A DNA stretch of 64,000 nucleotides from Mycobacterium sp. ENV421 (GCF_002887815.1 NZ_PDHO01000026.1:1-64000), one strand, 5' to 3'; positions 26,497 to 35,088 are shown, counted from the first letter of the stretch. Notes: generated by a model from the letters alone, not told the origin. Translations and numbers: made by a program.

Positions 26497-26555
26497 CGAG
26501 CAGACACAAACTCTGGCATCTCGCCTCGAAATCGCCCGAGTTTGTGTCTGTTCGC
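26497..26555. repeat. 59-nt palindromic repeat, copy B
   Basis: Starts CGAGCAGACACAAACT and ends GAGTTTGTGTCTGTTCGC. Arms of 17 bp (26497-26513 and 26538-26554) pair with a single G-T wobble. It lies between the divergent starts of the DUF559-like gene and choD, so it is not acting as a normal terminator there. Against copy A only 3 of 41 arm positions differ, whereas the 18-nt middle has changed. Confidence 0.9.
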
Positions 26556-26581
26556 TGACTTAGGCGCACCTCGCTAGCTTG

Positions 26582-26595
26582 TTACCCGCCGGTAA
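26582..26595 (+). promoter_or_regulatory. Palindrome upstream of choD, possible operator
   Basis: TTACC-CGCC-GGTAA is a perfect inverted repeat just upstream of a CATACT hexamer (26599-26604) that stands 7 nt before the choD ATG. The position suits a repressor site. The protein that binds it is unknown; it does not match the KstR motif. Confidence 0.4.
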
Positions 26596-26611
26596 GTTCA
26601 TACTGGTTTGT

Positions 26612-28348
26612 ATGGCGCCGGATTTCGACATTCTCATCATCGGCTCGGGTTTTGGCGGCAGCGTCAGCGCGCTGCGCCTCACCGAGAAGGGCTACAAGGT
26701 CGGCGTTCTGGAAGCGGGCCGCCGCTACGCCGACCATGAGTTCGCCAAGACCTCCTGGCGACTGCGGGAATTCCTGTGGGCGCCGCGGCTCGGTTGCTAC
26801 GGCATCCAACGCATCCACCTGTTGCGCAACGTGATGATCCTGGCCGGCGCGGGCGTCGGCGGCGGATCGCTCAACTACGCCAACACCCTGTACGTGCCGC
26901 CGGACCCGTTCTTCAACGACCCGCAGTGGAAGCACATCACCGACTGGCGCGCCGAATTGATGCCGCACTACGACCAGGCCCAGCGGATGCTGGGCGTCGT
27001 CAAGAACCCGACCTTCACCGACGCCGACCGCATCATGAAGGAAGTGGCCGACGAGATGGGGGTCGGCGACACGTTCACCCCCACCCCGGTCGGGGTGTTC
27101 TTCGGGGTCGACGGCGAGAAGACCCCCGGTAAGACCGTGCCCGACCCGTACTTCGGTGGTGTCGGGCCGGCGCGCACCGGGTGCATCGAATGCGGCGAAT
27201 GCATGACCGGCTGCCGCCACGGCGCCAAGAACACTCTGGTCAAGAATTACCTCGGGTTGGCGGAAAAGGCTGGCGCCCAGGTCTTCCCGATGACCACCGT
27301 CACCGGATTCGCTCAGCGGCCCGACGGGGTTTGGGAGATCAAGACCGTGCGTACCGGGCGGGTGGCGCGCAAGGGCCGCCGCACGTTCACCGCCAACCAG
27401 GTCATCCTGGCGGCTGGCACCTGGGGGACCCAGAAGCTGCTGTTCAAGATGCGCGACACCGGCACGCTGCCCAAGCTGTCGGACAAGCTCGGGGTGCTGA
27501 CCCGGACCAACTCCGAATCGATCGTCGGCGCAGGACGTTTGGAGGCCCGGCCCGACCTCGACCTCACCCACGGGGTGGCGATCACGTCCTCGATACATCC
27601 CAGCCCGGACACCCACGTCGAGCCGTGCCGGTACGGCAAGGGCTCCAATGCGATGGGCCTGCTGCAGACCTTGATGACCGACGGGCCGGGACCCGAGGGC
27701 AGCGACGTGCCGCGCTGGAAGCAGTTGCTCGACAACGCCGCCGAGGACCCGAAGGGCATGATCCGGATGCTCAGCCCGCGCCGCTGGAGTGAGCGCACCA
27801 TGATCTCGTTGGTCATGCAGCACCTGGACAATTCGATCACCACCTACACCAAGCGCGGTGCGTTCGGCAGACGGCGGATGACCAGCAAGCAGGGTCACGG
27901 CGAACCCAACCCGACCTGGATTCCGGTGGGCAACAAGGTGACTCGCCGTGTCGCGGAGAAGATCGACGGAGTGGCCGGCGGCACCTGGGGCGAATTGTTC
28001 AACATTCCGCTGACTGCACACTTCCTCGGCGGTGCGGCAATCAGCGAGAGCCCCGAGAACGGCGTCATCGACCCCTATCAGCGGGTGTACAACTACCCGA
28101 CGCTGCACGTCATGGACGGCGCCTCGGTGTCGGCCAACCTCGGCGTCAATCCGTCGCTGTCCATCACCGCCCAGGCCGAGCGGGCAACGTCGTTGTGGCC
28201 CAACAAGGGTGAAGAGGATCTGCGCCCCGCGCAGGGACAGCCCTATCGGCGCCTCGCGCCGATCGCGCCCAAGAATCCGGTGGTGCCGACCCACGCGCCC
28301 GGCGGTCTGCGCAACCTGCCGATCGAGCCGATCAACACCGGGGCGTAG
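26612..28348 (+). CDS. choD: GMC-family cholesterol oxidase-like ChoD
   Basis: The 578-residue flavoprotein has the FAD-binding start ILIIGSGFGGSVSALRL, the GMC block GAGVGGGSLNYANTLYVPP, a cysteine-rich insert IECGECMTGCRHGAKNT (possibly a Fe-S or structural cluster) and the C-terminal NPSLSITAQAERA. M. tuberculosis ChoD (Rv3409c) has the same length and place; its annotation as cholesterol oxidase is debated because cholesterol is mainly oxidised by 3-beta-HSD. The FDILIIG start and ATG 26612 are supported by a -10-like CATACT 7 nt upstream. Confidence 0.92.
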   Translation: MAPDFDILIIGSGFGGSVSALRLTEKGYKVGVLEAGRRYADHEFAKTSWRLREFLWAPRLGCYGIQRIHLLRNVMILAGAGVGGGSLNYANTLYVPPDPFFNDPQWKHITDWRAELMPHYDQAQRMLGVVKNPTFTDADRIMKEVADEMGVGDTFTPTPVGVFFGVDGEKTPGKTVPDPYFGGVGPARTGCIECGECMTGCRHGAKNTLVKNYLGLAEKAGAQVFPMTTVTGFAQRPDGVWEIKTVRTGRVARKGRRTFTANQVILAAGTWGTQKLLFKMRDTGTLPKLSDKLGVLTRTNSESIVGAGRLEARPDLDLTHGVAITSSIHPSPDTHVEPCRYGKGSNAMGLLQTLMTDGPGPEGSDVPRWKQLLDNAAEDPKGMIRMLSPRRWSERTMISLVMQHLDNSITTYTKRGAFGRRRMTSKQGHGEPNPTWIPVGNKVTRRVAEKIDGVAGGTWGELFNIPLTAHFLGGAAISESPENGVIDPYQRVYNYPTLHVMDGASVSANLGVNPSLSITAQAERATSLWPNKGEEDLRPAQGQPYRRLAPIAPKNPVVPTHAPGGLRNLPIEPINTGA

Positions 28349-28352
28349 CGGC

Positions 28353-30707
28353 TCACTCCGCAATGTGCCGGCGCGGCGCCCGGCCCGGCGGTTGCTCGGG
28401 AGTGGGAAGCAGGGCGCGACGGGTCCGCAGCGGCACGGTGGTCGTGTTGCGGGTGTTCAACGTCAGCTCGTCGCCGGCGTGCCGGATGGTGAGCTGCCCG
28501 TCGGGCCCGTCGCGCAGCGTGTAGGTGACCTCGTCGTGGCTGATATCGGCGGTGAGCCGGTACTTGCGCCAGTGCAACCCGAACTTCAGTCGGGAGATCT
28601 CCTCGGGCAGTGCAGGATCCAGCGACAAGATGTGTTCGTCGTCGCGAAGACCGCCGAATCCGGCGACCAGCGCCGTCCAGGTTCCGGCCAGTGAGGCCAT
28701 GTGCAGACCGTCGCGGGTGTTGCGGTGCAGATCGCGAAGATCGATCAGCGCCGCTTCCTGCGTGTAATCGTGGGCCAGCTCCAGGTGCCCGACATCGGCG
28801 CACATGACGGCTTGGGTGCTGGCCGACAGTGACGAGTCGCGCACCGTGCGCCGCTCGTAATAGTCGACATTGCGGGCCTTCTGCGCATCGGTGAACGCAT
28901 GGCTCTGCCACTGCATGGCCAGCACGAGGTCGGCCTGCTTGATCACCTGGGAGGGGTAGAGCCGGACGTACGGTTGATGCAGCAGCAGCGGATAGACGGT
29001 GTCGTCGGTGAAGTTCCATTCCCGCAGCCGGGTGAAACCCTCGCATTGCTGGTGTACGCCGAGCTGGTCGTCGTACGGGATATGGGCGTTGTCGGCGGCA
29101 TTGCGCCATGCCGCCGTCTCCTCGGTGCTGACGCCCATTTCGTATGCGGTTTCGGCATTGCGGTTGCAGGCGTCGGCGGCGGTCCGAAGGTTATGTGCGG
29201 CCATGAGATTGGTGAACACGTTGTCGCGCACCACGGCGGTGTACTCATCGGGTCCGGTCACGCCGTCGAGATGCCAGACACCGTCGCGATCGTGGTGTCC
29301 CAGCGACATCCACAAGCGGGCGGTCTCGACGAGAACCGCCAGTCCACAATCCTTTTCCAGGGAGTGGTCCCCGGTGACCGTCCGATACCGTTCGAACGCC
29401 ATGGCGATGTCGGCGTTCACGTGCCACGCTGCGGTACCCGCCGGCCAGTAGGCCGAACACTCCTCCCCGCGAATCGTCCGCCACGGGAACGCCGCGCCCC
29501 GAAGGTCGAGCTGCTCGGCACGCTTCTTGGCCAGACCCAGGATCGAGGAACGCCAGCGCAGCGCGTCGGCGGCCGCCTCCGGCTTGGTGTAGGTCAGTAC
29601 GGGGAGCACGAAACCTTCCGTGTCCCAGAACGCGTGGCCGTCGTAGCCCGGTCCGGTCAGACCCTTGCCGGGGATCGCCCGTCGTTCGGCACGGGCGCTG
29701 GCCTGGATCACATGGAACAGACCGAACCGCACCGCCTGCTGAACGTCCGGATCGCCCTCGACCTCGACGTCGGCGCAGTCCCAGAACTCGTCGAGATAGT
29801 CCCGCTGCGTCTGCACCAGACCCTCCCAGCCGGTATAGCGCGCTCCGGCCAGTGCGCCGGCCACCTGGTCGCGCAGCGCGGGGCGAGACCGCAGACTCGA
29901 CCAGCCGTAGGCCAGGAACTTCACGATCCGCAGCTTCTGGCCGGGTCGGAGCCCGCAGATGACGGTGGTGCGGGCGATGTCCTGGTGCGCGATGGCGTCG
30001 ATCTCCACCCGGCCGGGGACCTCGACCAGATGATCCATCGCGGCAGCCATCATCAGCTTGCTCGCTTTGGTGCGGTGCACCAGCAGCGACCCCTCTTCGG
30101 AGACCTCGTGCTGGATCGCCTCCAACGGATGCTTCAGTACCGCCGACACCCGCGGATCGCCGGATTGCTCCGGTTGGTCCTCGTTGGCCACCAGCTCGGA
30201 TTGCACAGTGACACGGGTGAATTCGTCGAGCGCCTCGACCACGTACTCGATCGCCGCCACCGAGCGCTGGACCAGCGACACCAGTCGCGTCGACACGATT
30301 CGGATCTGCTTGCCCGCCGGTGATCGCCACAGCACGCGGCGAGTCAGCGTTCCCGCGCGCAGATCGAGGATTCGCTCGTGCTCGTCGAGGTCGCCGTATC
30401 GCACATCGAGGGGCTCGTCGTCGACGAGGAGTCGCAGAATCTTGCCGTTGGTGACGTCGACGATCGTCTGGCCATCCTCGGGGTAACCGAAGCCGGATTC
30501 GGCGTAAGGCAGCGGCCGGGTCTCGTAGAAGGAGTTCAGATAGGTCCCCGGGATCCCGAATGGTTCACCTTCGTCGAGATTGCCGCGAAAGCCGATGTGC
30601 CCGTTCGACAATGCGAACAGTGACTCCGATTGTGCCAATTGATCGAGATCCAGATGGGTTTCCCGCACCTGCCAGGGCTCGATGGGAAACGCTTCGCCAC
30701 TGATCAT
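28353..30707 (-). CDS. Glycoside hydrolase family 65 (disaccharide phosphorylase-type)
   Basis: The 784-residue protein has the GH65 layout: N-terminal beta-sandwich, (alpha/alpha)6 barrel with the general acid Glu in VTGPDEYTAVV (about residue 486), KQADLVLAM, then a C-terminal beta-layer. GH65 enzymes phosphorolyse or hydrolyse alpha-glucobioses such as trehalose, maltose or kojibiose. The partner gene upstream is a beta-phosphoglucomutase-type hydrolase, which fits a phosphorylase releasing beta-glucose 1-phosphate. Rv3401 is the tuberculosis counterpart. Start ATG 30707 overlaps the upstream stop by 4 bp (ATGA). Confidence 0.9.
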   Translation of the reverse strand: MISGEAFPIEPWQVRETHLDLDQLAQSESLFALSNGHIGFRGNLDEGEPFGIPGTYLNSFYETRPLPYAESGFGYPEDGQTIVDVTNGKILRLLVDDEPLDVRYGDLDEHERILDLRAGTLTRRVLWRSPAGKQIRIVSTRLVSLVQRSVAAIEYVVEALDEFTRVTVQSELVANEDQPEQSGDPRVSAVLKHPLEAIQHEVSEEGSLLVHRTKASKLMMAAAMDHLVEVPGRVEIDAIAHQDIARTTVICGLRPGQKLRIVKFLAYGWSSLRSRPALRDQVAGALAGARYTGWEGLVQTQRDYLDEFWDCADVEVEGDPDVQQAVRFGLFHVIQASARAERRAIPGKGLTGPGYDGHAFWDTEGFVLPVLTYTKPEAAADALRWRSSILGLAKKRAEQLDLRGAAFPWRTIRGEECSAYWPAGTAAWHVNADIAMAFERYRTVTGDHSLEKDCGLAVLVETARLWMSLGHHDRDGVWHLDGVTGPDEYTAVVRDNVFTNLMAAHNLRTAADACNRNAETAYEMGVSTEETAAWRNAADNAHIPYDDQLGVHQQCEGFTRLREWNFTDDTVYPLLLHQPYVRLYPSQVIKQADLVLAMQWQSHAFTDAQKARNVDYYERRTVRDSSLSASTQAVMCADVGHLELAHDYTQEAALIDLRDLHRNTRDGLHMASLAGTWTALVAGFGGLRDDEHILSLDPALPEEISRLKFGLHWRKYRLTADISHDEVTYTLRDGPDGQLTIRHAGDELTLNTRNTTTVPLRTRRALLPTPEQPPGRAPRRHIAE

Positions 30708-31447
30708 TTGGAGTCGAGCAACTCTGCGAGATCGGTGACGACGATGTCGGCGCCGTTGCGCCGCAACGCATCAGCCTGTCCCAAACGATCGACGCCGACG
30801 ACGAACCCGAAGTTCCCGGCCCGGCCGGCCGCGACACCGGCCTGGGCGTCCTCGAACACCGCAGCGTTCGCCGGCTTGACGTCGAGAAGCTCGGCGCCGC
30901 GCAGGAACGAATCGGGCGCGGGCTTGCCGCGCAGGTTCTCGTCACGGATCGTGACTCCGTCGACCCGCTGCTGGACAAAACGGTCCAGGCCGGTGATCCG
31001 GAGGACCTGTTCGGTGTTGGCGCTGGAGGACACCACCGCCGCGGGAATTCCCGCGGCATGCACGGCCTCGAGGTAGCGCCGCGAGCCGTCGAACACCTCC
31101 ACACCCTGCTTCTGCAGGATCTGCTGGAACAACGCGTTCTTGCGGTTGCCCAGCCCGTTGACCGTCTCGGCGGTGGACGGGTCGGACTCGTCGCCGTCGG
31201 GCAGATCGATGTTGCGACTCGCCAAGAATGAGCGCACACCGTCCTGGCGTTTCTTGCCGTCGATGTAGGTGCGGTAGTCCTGCGCAGGGTCGAATGGCAC
31301 GAACGCGGTGTGCGCGCGTTGCGCGCGTCGTTCGAGGTAGCTGTCGAACATCGACTTCCAGGCGCGGGTGTGCACCCGGGCTGTGTCGGTCAAGACGCCG
31401 TCGAGGTCGAACAAGCAAGCATGTACCTCGTCTGGCAGTCCCAGCAC
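30704..31447 (-). CDS. Beta-phosphoglucomutase family HAD hydrolase
   Basis: The 247-residue product has the HAD nucleophile/acid motif ACLFDLDGVLTDTARVH (Asp of FDLDG), the serine motif VVSSSANTEQV, the Lys of GKPAPDSFLRGAEL, and the acidic pair FEDAQAGVAAG. It probably converts beta-glucose 1-phosphate to glucose 6-phosphate, following the GH65 gene product in the same operon. Trehalose-6-P phosphatase activity is a possible alternative. GTG 31447 follows AAAGGAG at good spacing; an ATG at 31504 would add 19 residues and is the other choice. Confidence 0.88.
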   Translation of the reverse strand: MLGLPDEVHACLFDLDGVLTDTARVHTRAWKSMFDSYLERRAQRAHTAFVPFDPAQDYRTYIDGKKRQDGVRSFLASRNIDLPDGDESDPSTAETVNGLGNRKNALFQQILQKQGVEVFDGSRRYLEAVHAAGIPAAVVSSSANTEQVLRITGLDRFVQQRVDGVTIRDENLRGKPAPDSFLRGAELLDVKPANAAVFEDAQAGVAAGRAGNFGFVVGVDRLGQADALRRNGADIVVTDLAELLDSK

Positions 31448-31663
31448 CCGCGGTCTCCTTTGTCGATCCCCCCGCTGTCCATTCCCGTTCTTACCCGAGA
31501 ACATTCCTGGTCCGGCGCAAAGCTGCTAGAAGTGGCGCCGCCGGTGCTGGGCCCGGTTGCCGCGGCGCCGACCCGGCCGGGCGGCCCCAGTGGTCCTGTG
31601 ACCTGGGCCCTCGCCGGCCGAACGCCACCTGCGCCTGCCGGGGGGTCGGGCCGTCCGGCGCAC

Positions 31664-31669
31664 TAGACT
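31664..31669 (+). promoter_or_regulatory. -10 box of a leaderless guaA promoter
   Basis: TAGACT stands exactly 6 nt before the guaA GTG at 31676, so the mRNA would start at the initiation codon. There is no ribosome binding site upstream. Confidence 0.6.
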
Positions 31670-31675
31670 CTATGC

Positions 31676-33244
31676 GTGACATCCCCCTCGCCTCGTCCTG
31701 TGTTGGTGATCGATTTCGGCGCGCAGTACGCCCAGCTGATCGCCCGTCGGGTCCGGGAAGCCCGGGTCTTCTCCGAGGTCATCCCGCACACCACGACCGT
31801 CGAAGAGATCAAGGCCAAGGATCCACAGGCCATCGTGCTCTCCGGCGGACCGGCCAGCGTGTATGCCGACGGCGCCCCGCAACTCGATCCGGCTGTCTTC
31901 GACCTCGATGTGCCGGTGTTCGGGATCTGCTACGGCTTTCAGGCCATGGCCCAGGTGCTCGGCGGCACCGTCGCTCACACCGGCACCAGTGAGTACGGTC
32001 GCACCGAAATGGAAGTGCTTGGCGGGGAGCTGCATTCGGGTCTGCCCGGTTCACAGCCGGTGTGGATGAGCCACGGCGACGCCGTCACCTCGGCGCCGGA
32101 GGGGTTCGAGGTGGTGGCCGCCAGCTCCGGTGCCCCCGTCGCCGCCTTCGAGGACCGTGCCCGTCGGCTGGCCGGGGTGCAATACCACCCGGAAGTCATG
32201 CACACTCCGCACGGGCAGCAGGTGCTCAGCCGGTTCCTGCACGAGTTCGCCGGCATCGGTGCGAGCTGGACTCCGGCCAACATCGCCGAGAGCCTGATCG
32301 AGCAGGTGCGCGAGCAGATCGGCGACGGCAAGGCCATCTGCGGGCTGTCCGGCGGTGTCGATTCCGCGGTGGCCGCCGCACTGGTGCAACGCGCCATCGG
32401 CGACCGGCTGACGTGCGTGTTCGTCGACCATGGATTGCTGCGTTCCGGTGAACGCGAGCAGGTGCAAAGGGATTTCGTGGCCGCCACCGGCGCCCGCCTG
32501 GTGACCGTGGATGCCGAGGGACGGTTCCTGCAGGCGTTGGCGGGTGTGCATGACCCGGAAGGCAAGCGCAAGATCATCGGCCGGGAGTTCATCCGAGCGT
32601 TCGAGGGTTCGGTGCGAGACCTGCTCGCCGAGAACGACTCCGACGGTCATCCGGTGGAATTCCTGGTGCAGGGCACGCTGTATCCCGACGTCGTCGAGTC
32701 CGGTGGCGGAACGGGAACGGCAAACATCAAGAGCCACCACAATGTTGGCGGCCTGCCCGCCGACCTGAAGTTCAAGCTCGTCGAGCCGTTGCGGCTGCTG
32801 TTCAAGGACGAGGTGCGGGCGGTGGGGCGCGAGCTCGGCCTGCCGGAGGACATCGTTGGCCGCCAACCCTTCCCGGGTCCCGGGCTGGGTATCCGGATCG
32901 TCGGTGAGGTGACGGCGGCCCGGCTGGACACCCTGCGCCGGGCCGACCTGATCGCCCGCGAGGAGCTGACGTCGGCCGGTCTGGACCGCCAGATCTGGCA
33001 GTGTCCGGTGGTGCTGCTGGCCGATGTCCACTCGGTCGGCGTGCAGGGCGACGGACGTACCTACGGTCATCCGATCGTGCTGCGGCCGGTGTCCAGCGAG
33101 GACGCGATGACCGCGGACTGGACGCGGGTGCCCTATGAGGTGCTGGAACGCATCTCGACGCGCATCACCAACGAGGTGCCTGAGGTGAACCGGGTGGTGC
33201 TCGATGTGACGAGCAAGCCTCCCGGCACCATCGAATGGGAGTGA
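31676..33244 (+). CDS. guaA: GMP synthase (glutamine-hydrolysing)
   Basis: GuaA amidates XMP to GMP with ATP and glutamine. The 522-residue protein has the class I glutamine amidotransferase domain (FGICYGFQ, nucleophile Cys85; His of QYHPEVMHT) and the PP-loop ATP pyrophosphatase SGGVDS (225-230), then the XMP-binding dimer domain. GTG 31676 is probably the leaderless start. Together with guaB2 about 7.5 kb upstream it completes IMP to GMP. Confidence 0.97.
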   Translation: MTSPSPRPVLVIDFGAQYAQLIARRVREARVFSEVIPHTTTVEEIKAKDPQAIVLSGGPASVYADGAPQLDPAVFDLDVPVFGICYGFQAMAQVLGGTVAHTGTSEYGRTEMEVLGGELHSGLPGSQPVWMSHGDAVTSAPEGFEVVAASSGAPVAAFEDRARRLAGVQYHPEVMHTPHGQQVLSRFLHEFAGIGASWTPANIAESLIEQVREQIGDGKAICGLSGGVDSAVAAALVQRAIGDRLTCVFVDHGLLRSGEREQVQRDFVAATGARLVTVDAEGRFLQALAGVHDPEGKRKIIGREFIRAFEGSVRDLLAENDSDGHPVEFLVQGTLYPDVVESGGGTGTANIKSHHNVGGLPADLKFKLVEPLRLLFKDEVRAVGRELGLPEDIVGRQPFPGPGLGIRIVGEVTAARLDTLRRADLIAREELTSAGLDRQIWQCPVVLLADVHSVGVQGDGRTYGHPIVLRPVSSEDAMTADWTRVPYEVLERISTRITNEVPEVNRVVLDVTSKPPGTIEWE

Positions 33245-33284
33245 TTCAGCCTCGGCATCGCCGCATTTCATGACCCGACAGTGA

Positions 33285-33333
33285 AATAGCGCCGAGTGCG
33301 ATCTTCGGCCGGGGCCGTCGCTCTCAGCGCTAT
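33285..33333. terminator. Possible hairpin between guaA and the aldolase gene
   Basis: AATAGCGCCGAG (33285-33296) is the near-reverse-complement of CTCAGCGCTAT (33323-33333), with one mismatch and a GC-rich loop. It lies between two convergent genes (stops 33244 and 33347), so it may end both transcripts. There is no T-tract. Confidence 0.5.
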
Positions 33334-33346
33334 CTCAACGTGAAAT

Positions 33347-34237
33347 CTAAGTCGCTGAGGCGGCGGCGATTTCGGCGATCGCCTCATCCAGGGTCTTGTC
33401 GAATTCGTCGTCGCTCTGCTGTGCGGTCAGCCCCTCGGTCAGTGCCCGGGAGAAGCTGGCGATGACACCGTGGTTGCGGGCCAGGCGCTCGCAGGCATCG
33501 GTGCGGTTGTAGCCGCCGGACAGTGCGACAACCCGCATCACCTTGGGGTGCTCGACCAGCTCGTGGTAGAGATCGTCGGTGTCGGGCAGGGTGAGCTTGA
33601 GCATCACCTGCTGATCGTCACCGAGGGCACCGAGGTGGCTGATGATCGCGGACTTGAGCTGCTTTTCGGCCGCAGCCTTTTCCGGGCTGTGGATGTCGAC
33701 CTCGGGTTCGATGATCGGCACGAGTCCGGCGCCGAGGATCTGGTGAGCGATCGCGAACTGCTGCTCGACCACCGCGTCCAGGCCACCGCCGGGCAGCTTG
33801 ATGACCGAGCGCATCTTGGTGCCGAAGATGCCCTTGTCCTTCGCGCGGGAGAGCAGCGCGTCCAGGCCGTCGATGGGCTTCATCACCTGAGCACCGTCTT
33901 CTTCGGCGGCCAGACCCTTGTCGACCTTGAGGATCGGCACGACGTTTTTGACGTTCCACAGATAGTCGGCGGTGGGGCGGCCGTCGACCTCGCGGTCCAT
34001 CGTCATCTCGAACAGGATGGCCGCGATGATCCGGTCGCCGTTGAAGCTCGGGCTGGTGATGATCCGGGTGCGCATCTCGTGCACGAGGTCGAACATCTGC
34101 TCGTCACCGGAGTAGGCGTCTTCGGCGATGCCATAGAGCTTGAGCGCCTTGGGGGTGCTACCGCCGCTCTGGTCGAGCGCGGCGATGAAGCCGGCTCCGT
34201 TGGCCACCTTGTCGGCTTGTTCGCGGTTGATCGTCAT
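33347..34237 (-). CDS. fda: Fructose-bisphosphate aldolase, class I
   Basis: The 296-residue protein matches bacterial class I aldolases (such as S. aureus Fda, 296 residues). It has INREQADKVANG, AALDQSGGSTPKAL, the Schiff-base lysine region VPILKVDKGL, EPEVDIHSPEK and SGGYNRTDACERL. Class I enzymes form a lysine imine with dihydroxyacetone phosphate and need no metal. It is not between guaA and imuA' in M. tuberculosis. ATG 34237 (MTINREQ) was chosen; the frame runs upstream through the SOS box to 34369, so a longer start is improbable. Confidence 0.9.
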   Translation of the reverse strand: MTINREQADKVANGAGFIAALDQSGGSTPKALKLYGIAEDAYSGDEQMFDLVHEMRTRIITSPSFNGDRIIAAILFEMTMDREVDGRPTADYLWNVKNVVPILKVDKGLAAEEDGAQVMKPIDGLDALLSRAKDKGIFGTKMRSVIKLPGGGLDAVVEQQFAIAHQILGAGLVPIIEPEVDIHSPEKAAAEKQLKSAIISHLGALGDDQQVMLKLTLPDTDDLYHELVEHPKVMRVVALSGGYNRTDACERLARNHGVIASFSRALTEGLTAQQSDDEFDKTLDEAIAEIAAASAT

Positions 34238-34349
34238 GCCCTGCATCGTGCCAGGTGCGATTTCGGCCGCGTCACCACCGTCGGCTTGGGTGCACAGCCG
34301 GGAGATTTCCGCCTTGACGCTGTCGGTGGGTAGGTGTTTACTCGGACTA

Positions 34350-34365
34350 TCGAACATACATTCGA
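34350..34365. promoter_or_regulatory. LexA SOS box (imuA'-imuB operator)
   Basis: TCGAAC-ATAC-ATTCGA matches the mycobacterial SOS box TCGAAC-N4-GTTCGA with one mismatch. It sits 36 nt before the imuA' start and 113 nt upstream of the divergent aldolase start. A TACATT -10-like hexamer for imuA' (34357-34362) lies inside it. Confidence 0.85.
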
Positions 34366-34400
34366 ACACAGTGAATCGGGATTGCGGTTGGAGGTGGCCG

Positions 34401-35087
34401 ATGACGGCGGCGATTGCCCTGGATAAACGTCAGCTCAACCGTGCTGAGCAGCTAGAACAACTGCGACGCAAGATGGCGGCGGTATCCGGGAAGGTGGGCG
34501 TCACCCGACCTGTTACGGATGTGGCGGATGAGGTCATTCCTACCTCTGAAAGTTTGCTGCCGGTCCCCGAATCGCTGGCCGAACAGCTGCCGGCGGGGTT
34601 GCCGCGCGGCGCTGTCGCAGTGGCGTCGGGAGCGCTCTCGCTTCCGGTGAGTGTGGCGGCGGCGGTCACGGCAGGCGGGGGACATGTGGCCGTCGTCGGA
34701 CTGCCGGATTTCGGTCTGCTGGCCGCGGTGGAGATGGGTGCGGATCTGAGCAGGCTGGCGATGATCCCGGACCCCGGCACCGACCCCGTCGAGGTTGCCG
34801 CGGTGTTGATGGACGGGATGGATCTGGTTGTGCTCGGGCTGGCCGGCCGGACGGTGACCGCCACCCGGGCGCGGGCGGTGGTGGCCCGGGCTCGCCAGAA
34901 AGGTTGCACTCTGCTGGTTGCCCGGGGGGACTGGCAAGGCGCGACGATGCGTCTTGACGCGCGGGTGCGCGGTTATGAGATCACCGCGGGTCGTGGCGAT
35001 GCCCCGGTGTCAGGCTGTGGCCGTATCAGTCGGGTACGGCTGTCGGTCAGGGCGCACGGTCGCGCCGCCCGGTCCAGGGTGAGCTGA
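34401..35087 (+). CDS. imuA': Mutasome accessory protein ImuA'
   Basis: The 228-residue RecA-like protein begins LDKRQLNRAEQLEQLRRKMA. The core (residues 60-150) has GHVAVVGLPDFGLLAAVEMGADL but no Walker A; ImuA' of mycobacteria is likewise an inactive RecA relative. With ImuB it supports DnaE2-dependent mutagenic translesion synthesis after DNA damage. An SOS box is 36 nt upstream. ATG 34401 has GGAGGTGG upstream; the stop is one base before imuB. Confidence 0.92.
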   Translation: MTAAIALDKRQLNRAEQLEQLRRKMAAVSGKVGVTRPVTDVADEVIPTSESLLPVPESLAEQLPAGLPRGAVAVASGALSLPVSVAAAVTAGGGHVAVVGLPDFGLLAAVEMGADLSRLAMIPDPGTDPVEVAAVLMDGMDLVVLGLAGRTVTATRARAVVARARQKGCTLLVARGDWQGATMRLDARVRGYEITAGRGDAPVSGCGRISRVRLSVRAHGRAARSRVS

Positions 35088-35088
35088 C

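Noticed and set aside
26582..28363. Long open frame on the minus strand across choD
   Set aside because: Antisense shadow of choD; the translation is rich in Arg, His and Gly with no domain.
33281..33340. Possible fourth copy of the 59-nt palindrome after guaA
   Set aside because: It forms a hairpin but lacks the CGAGCAGAC/GTCTG termini, so I list it only as a possible terminator.
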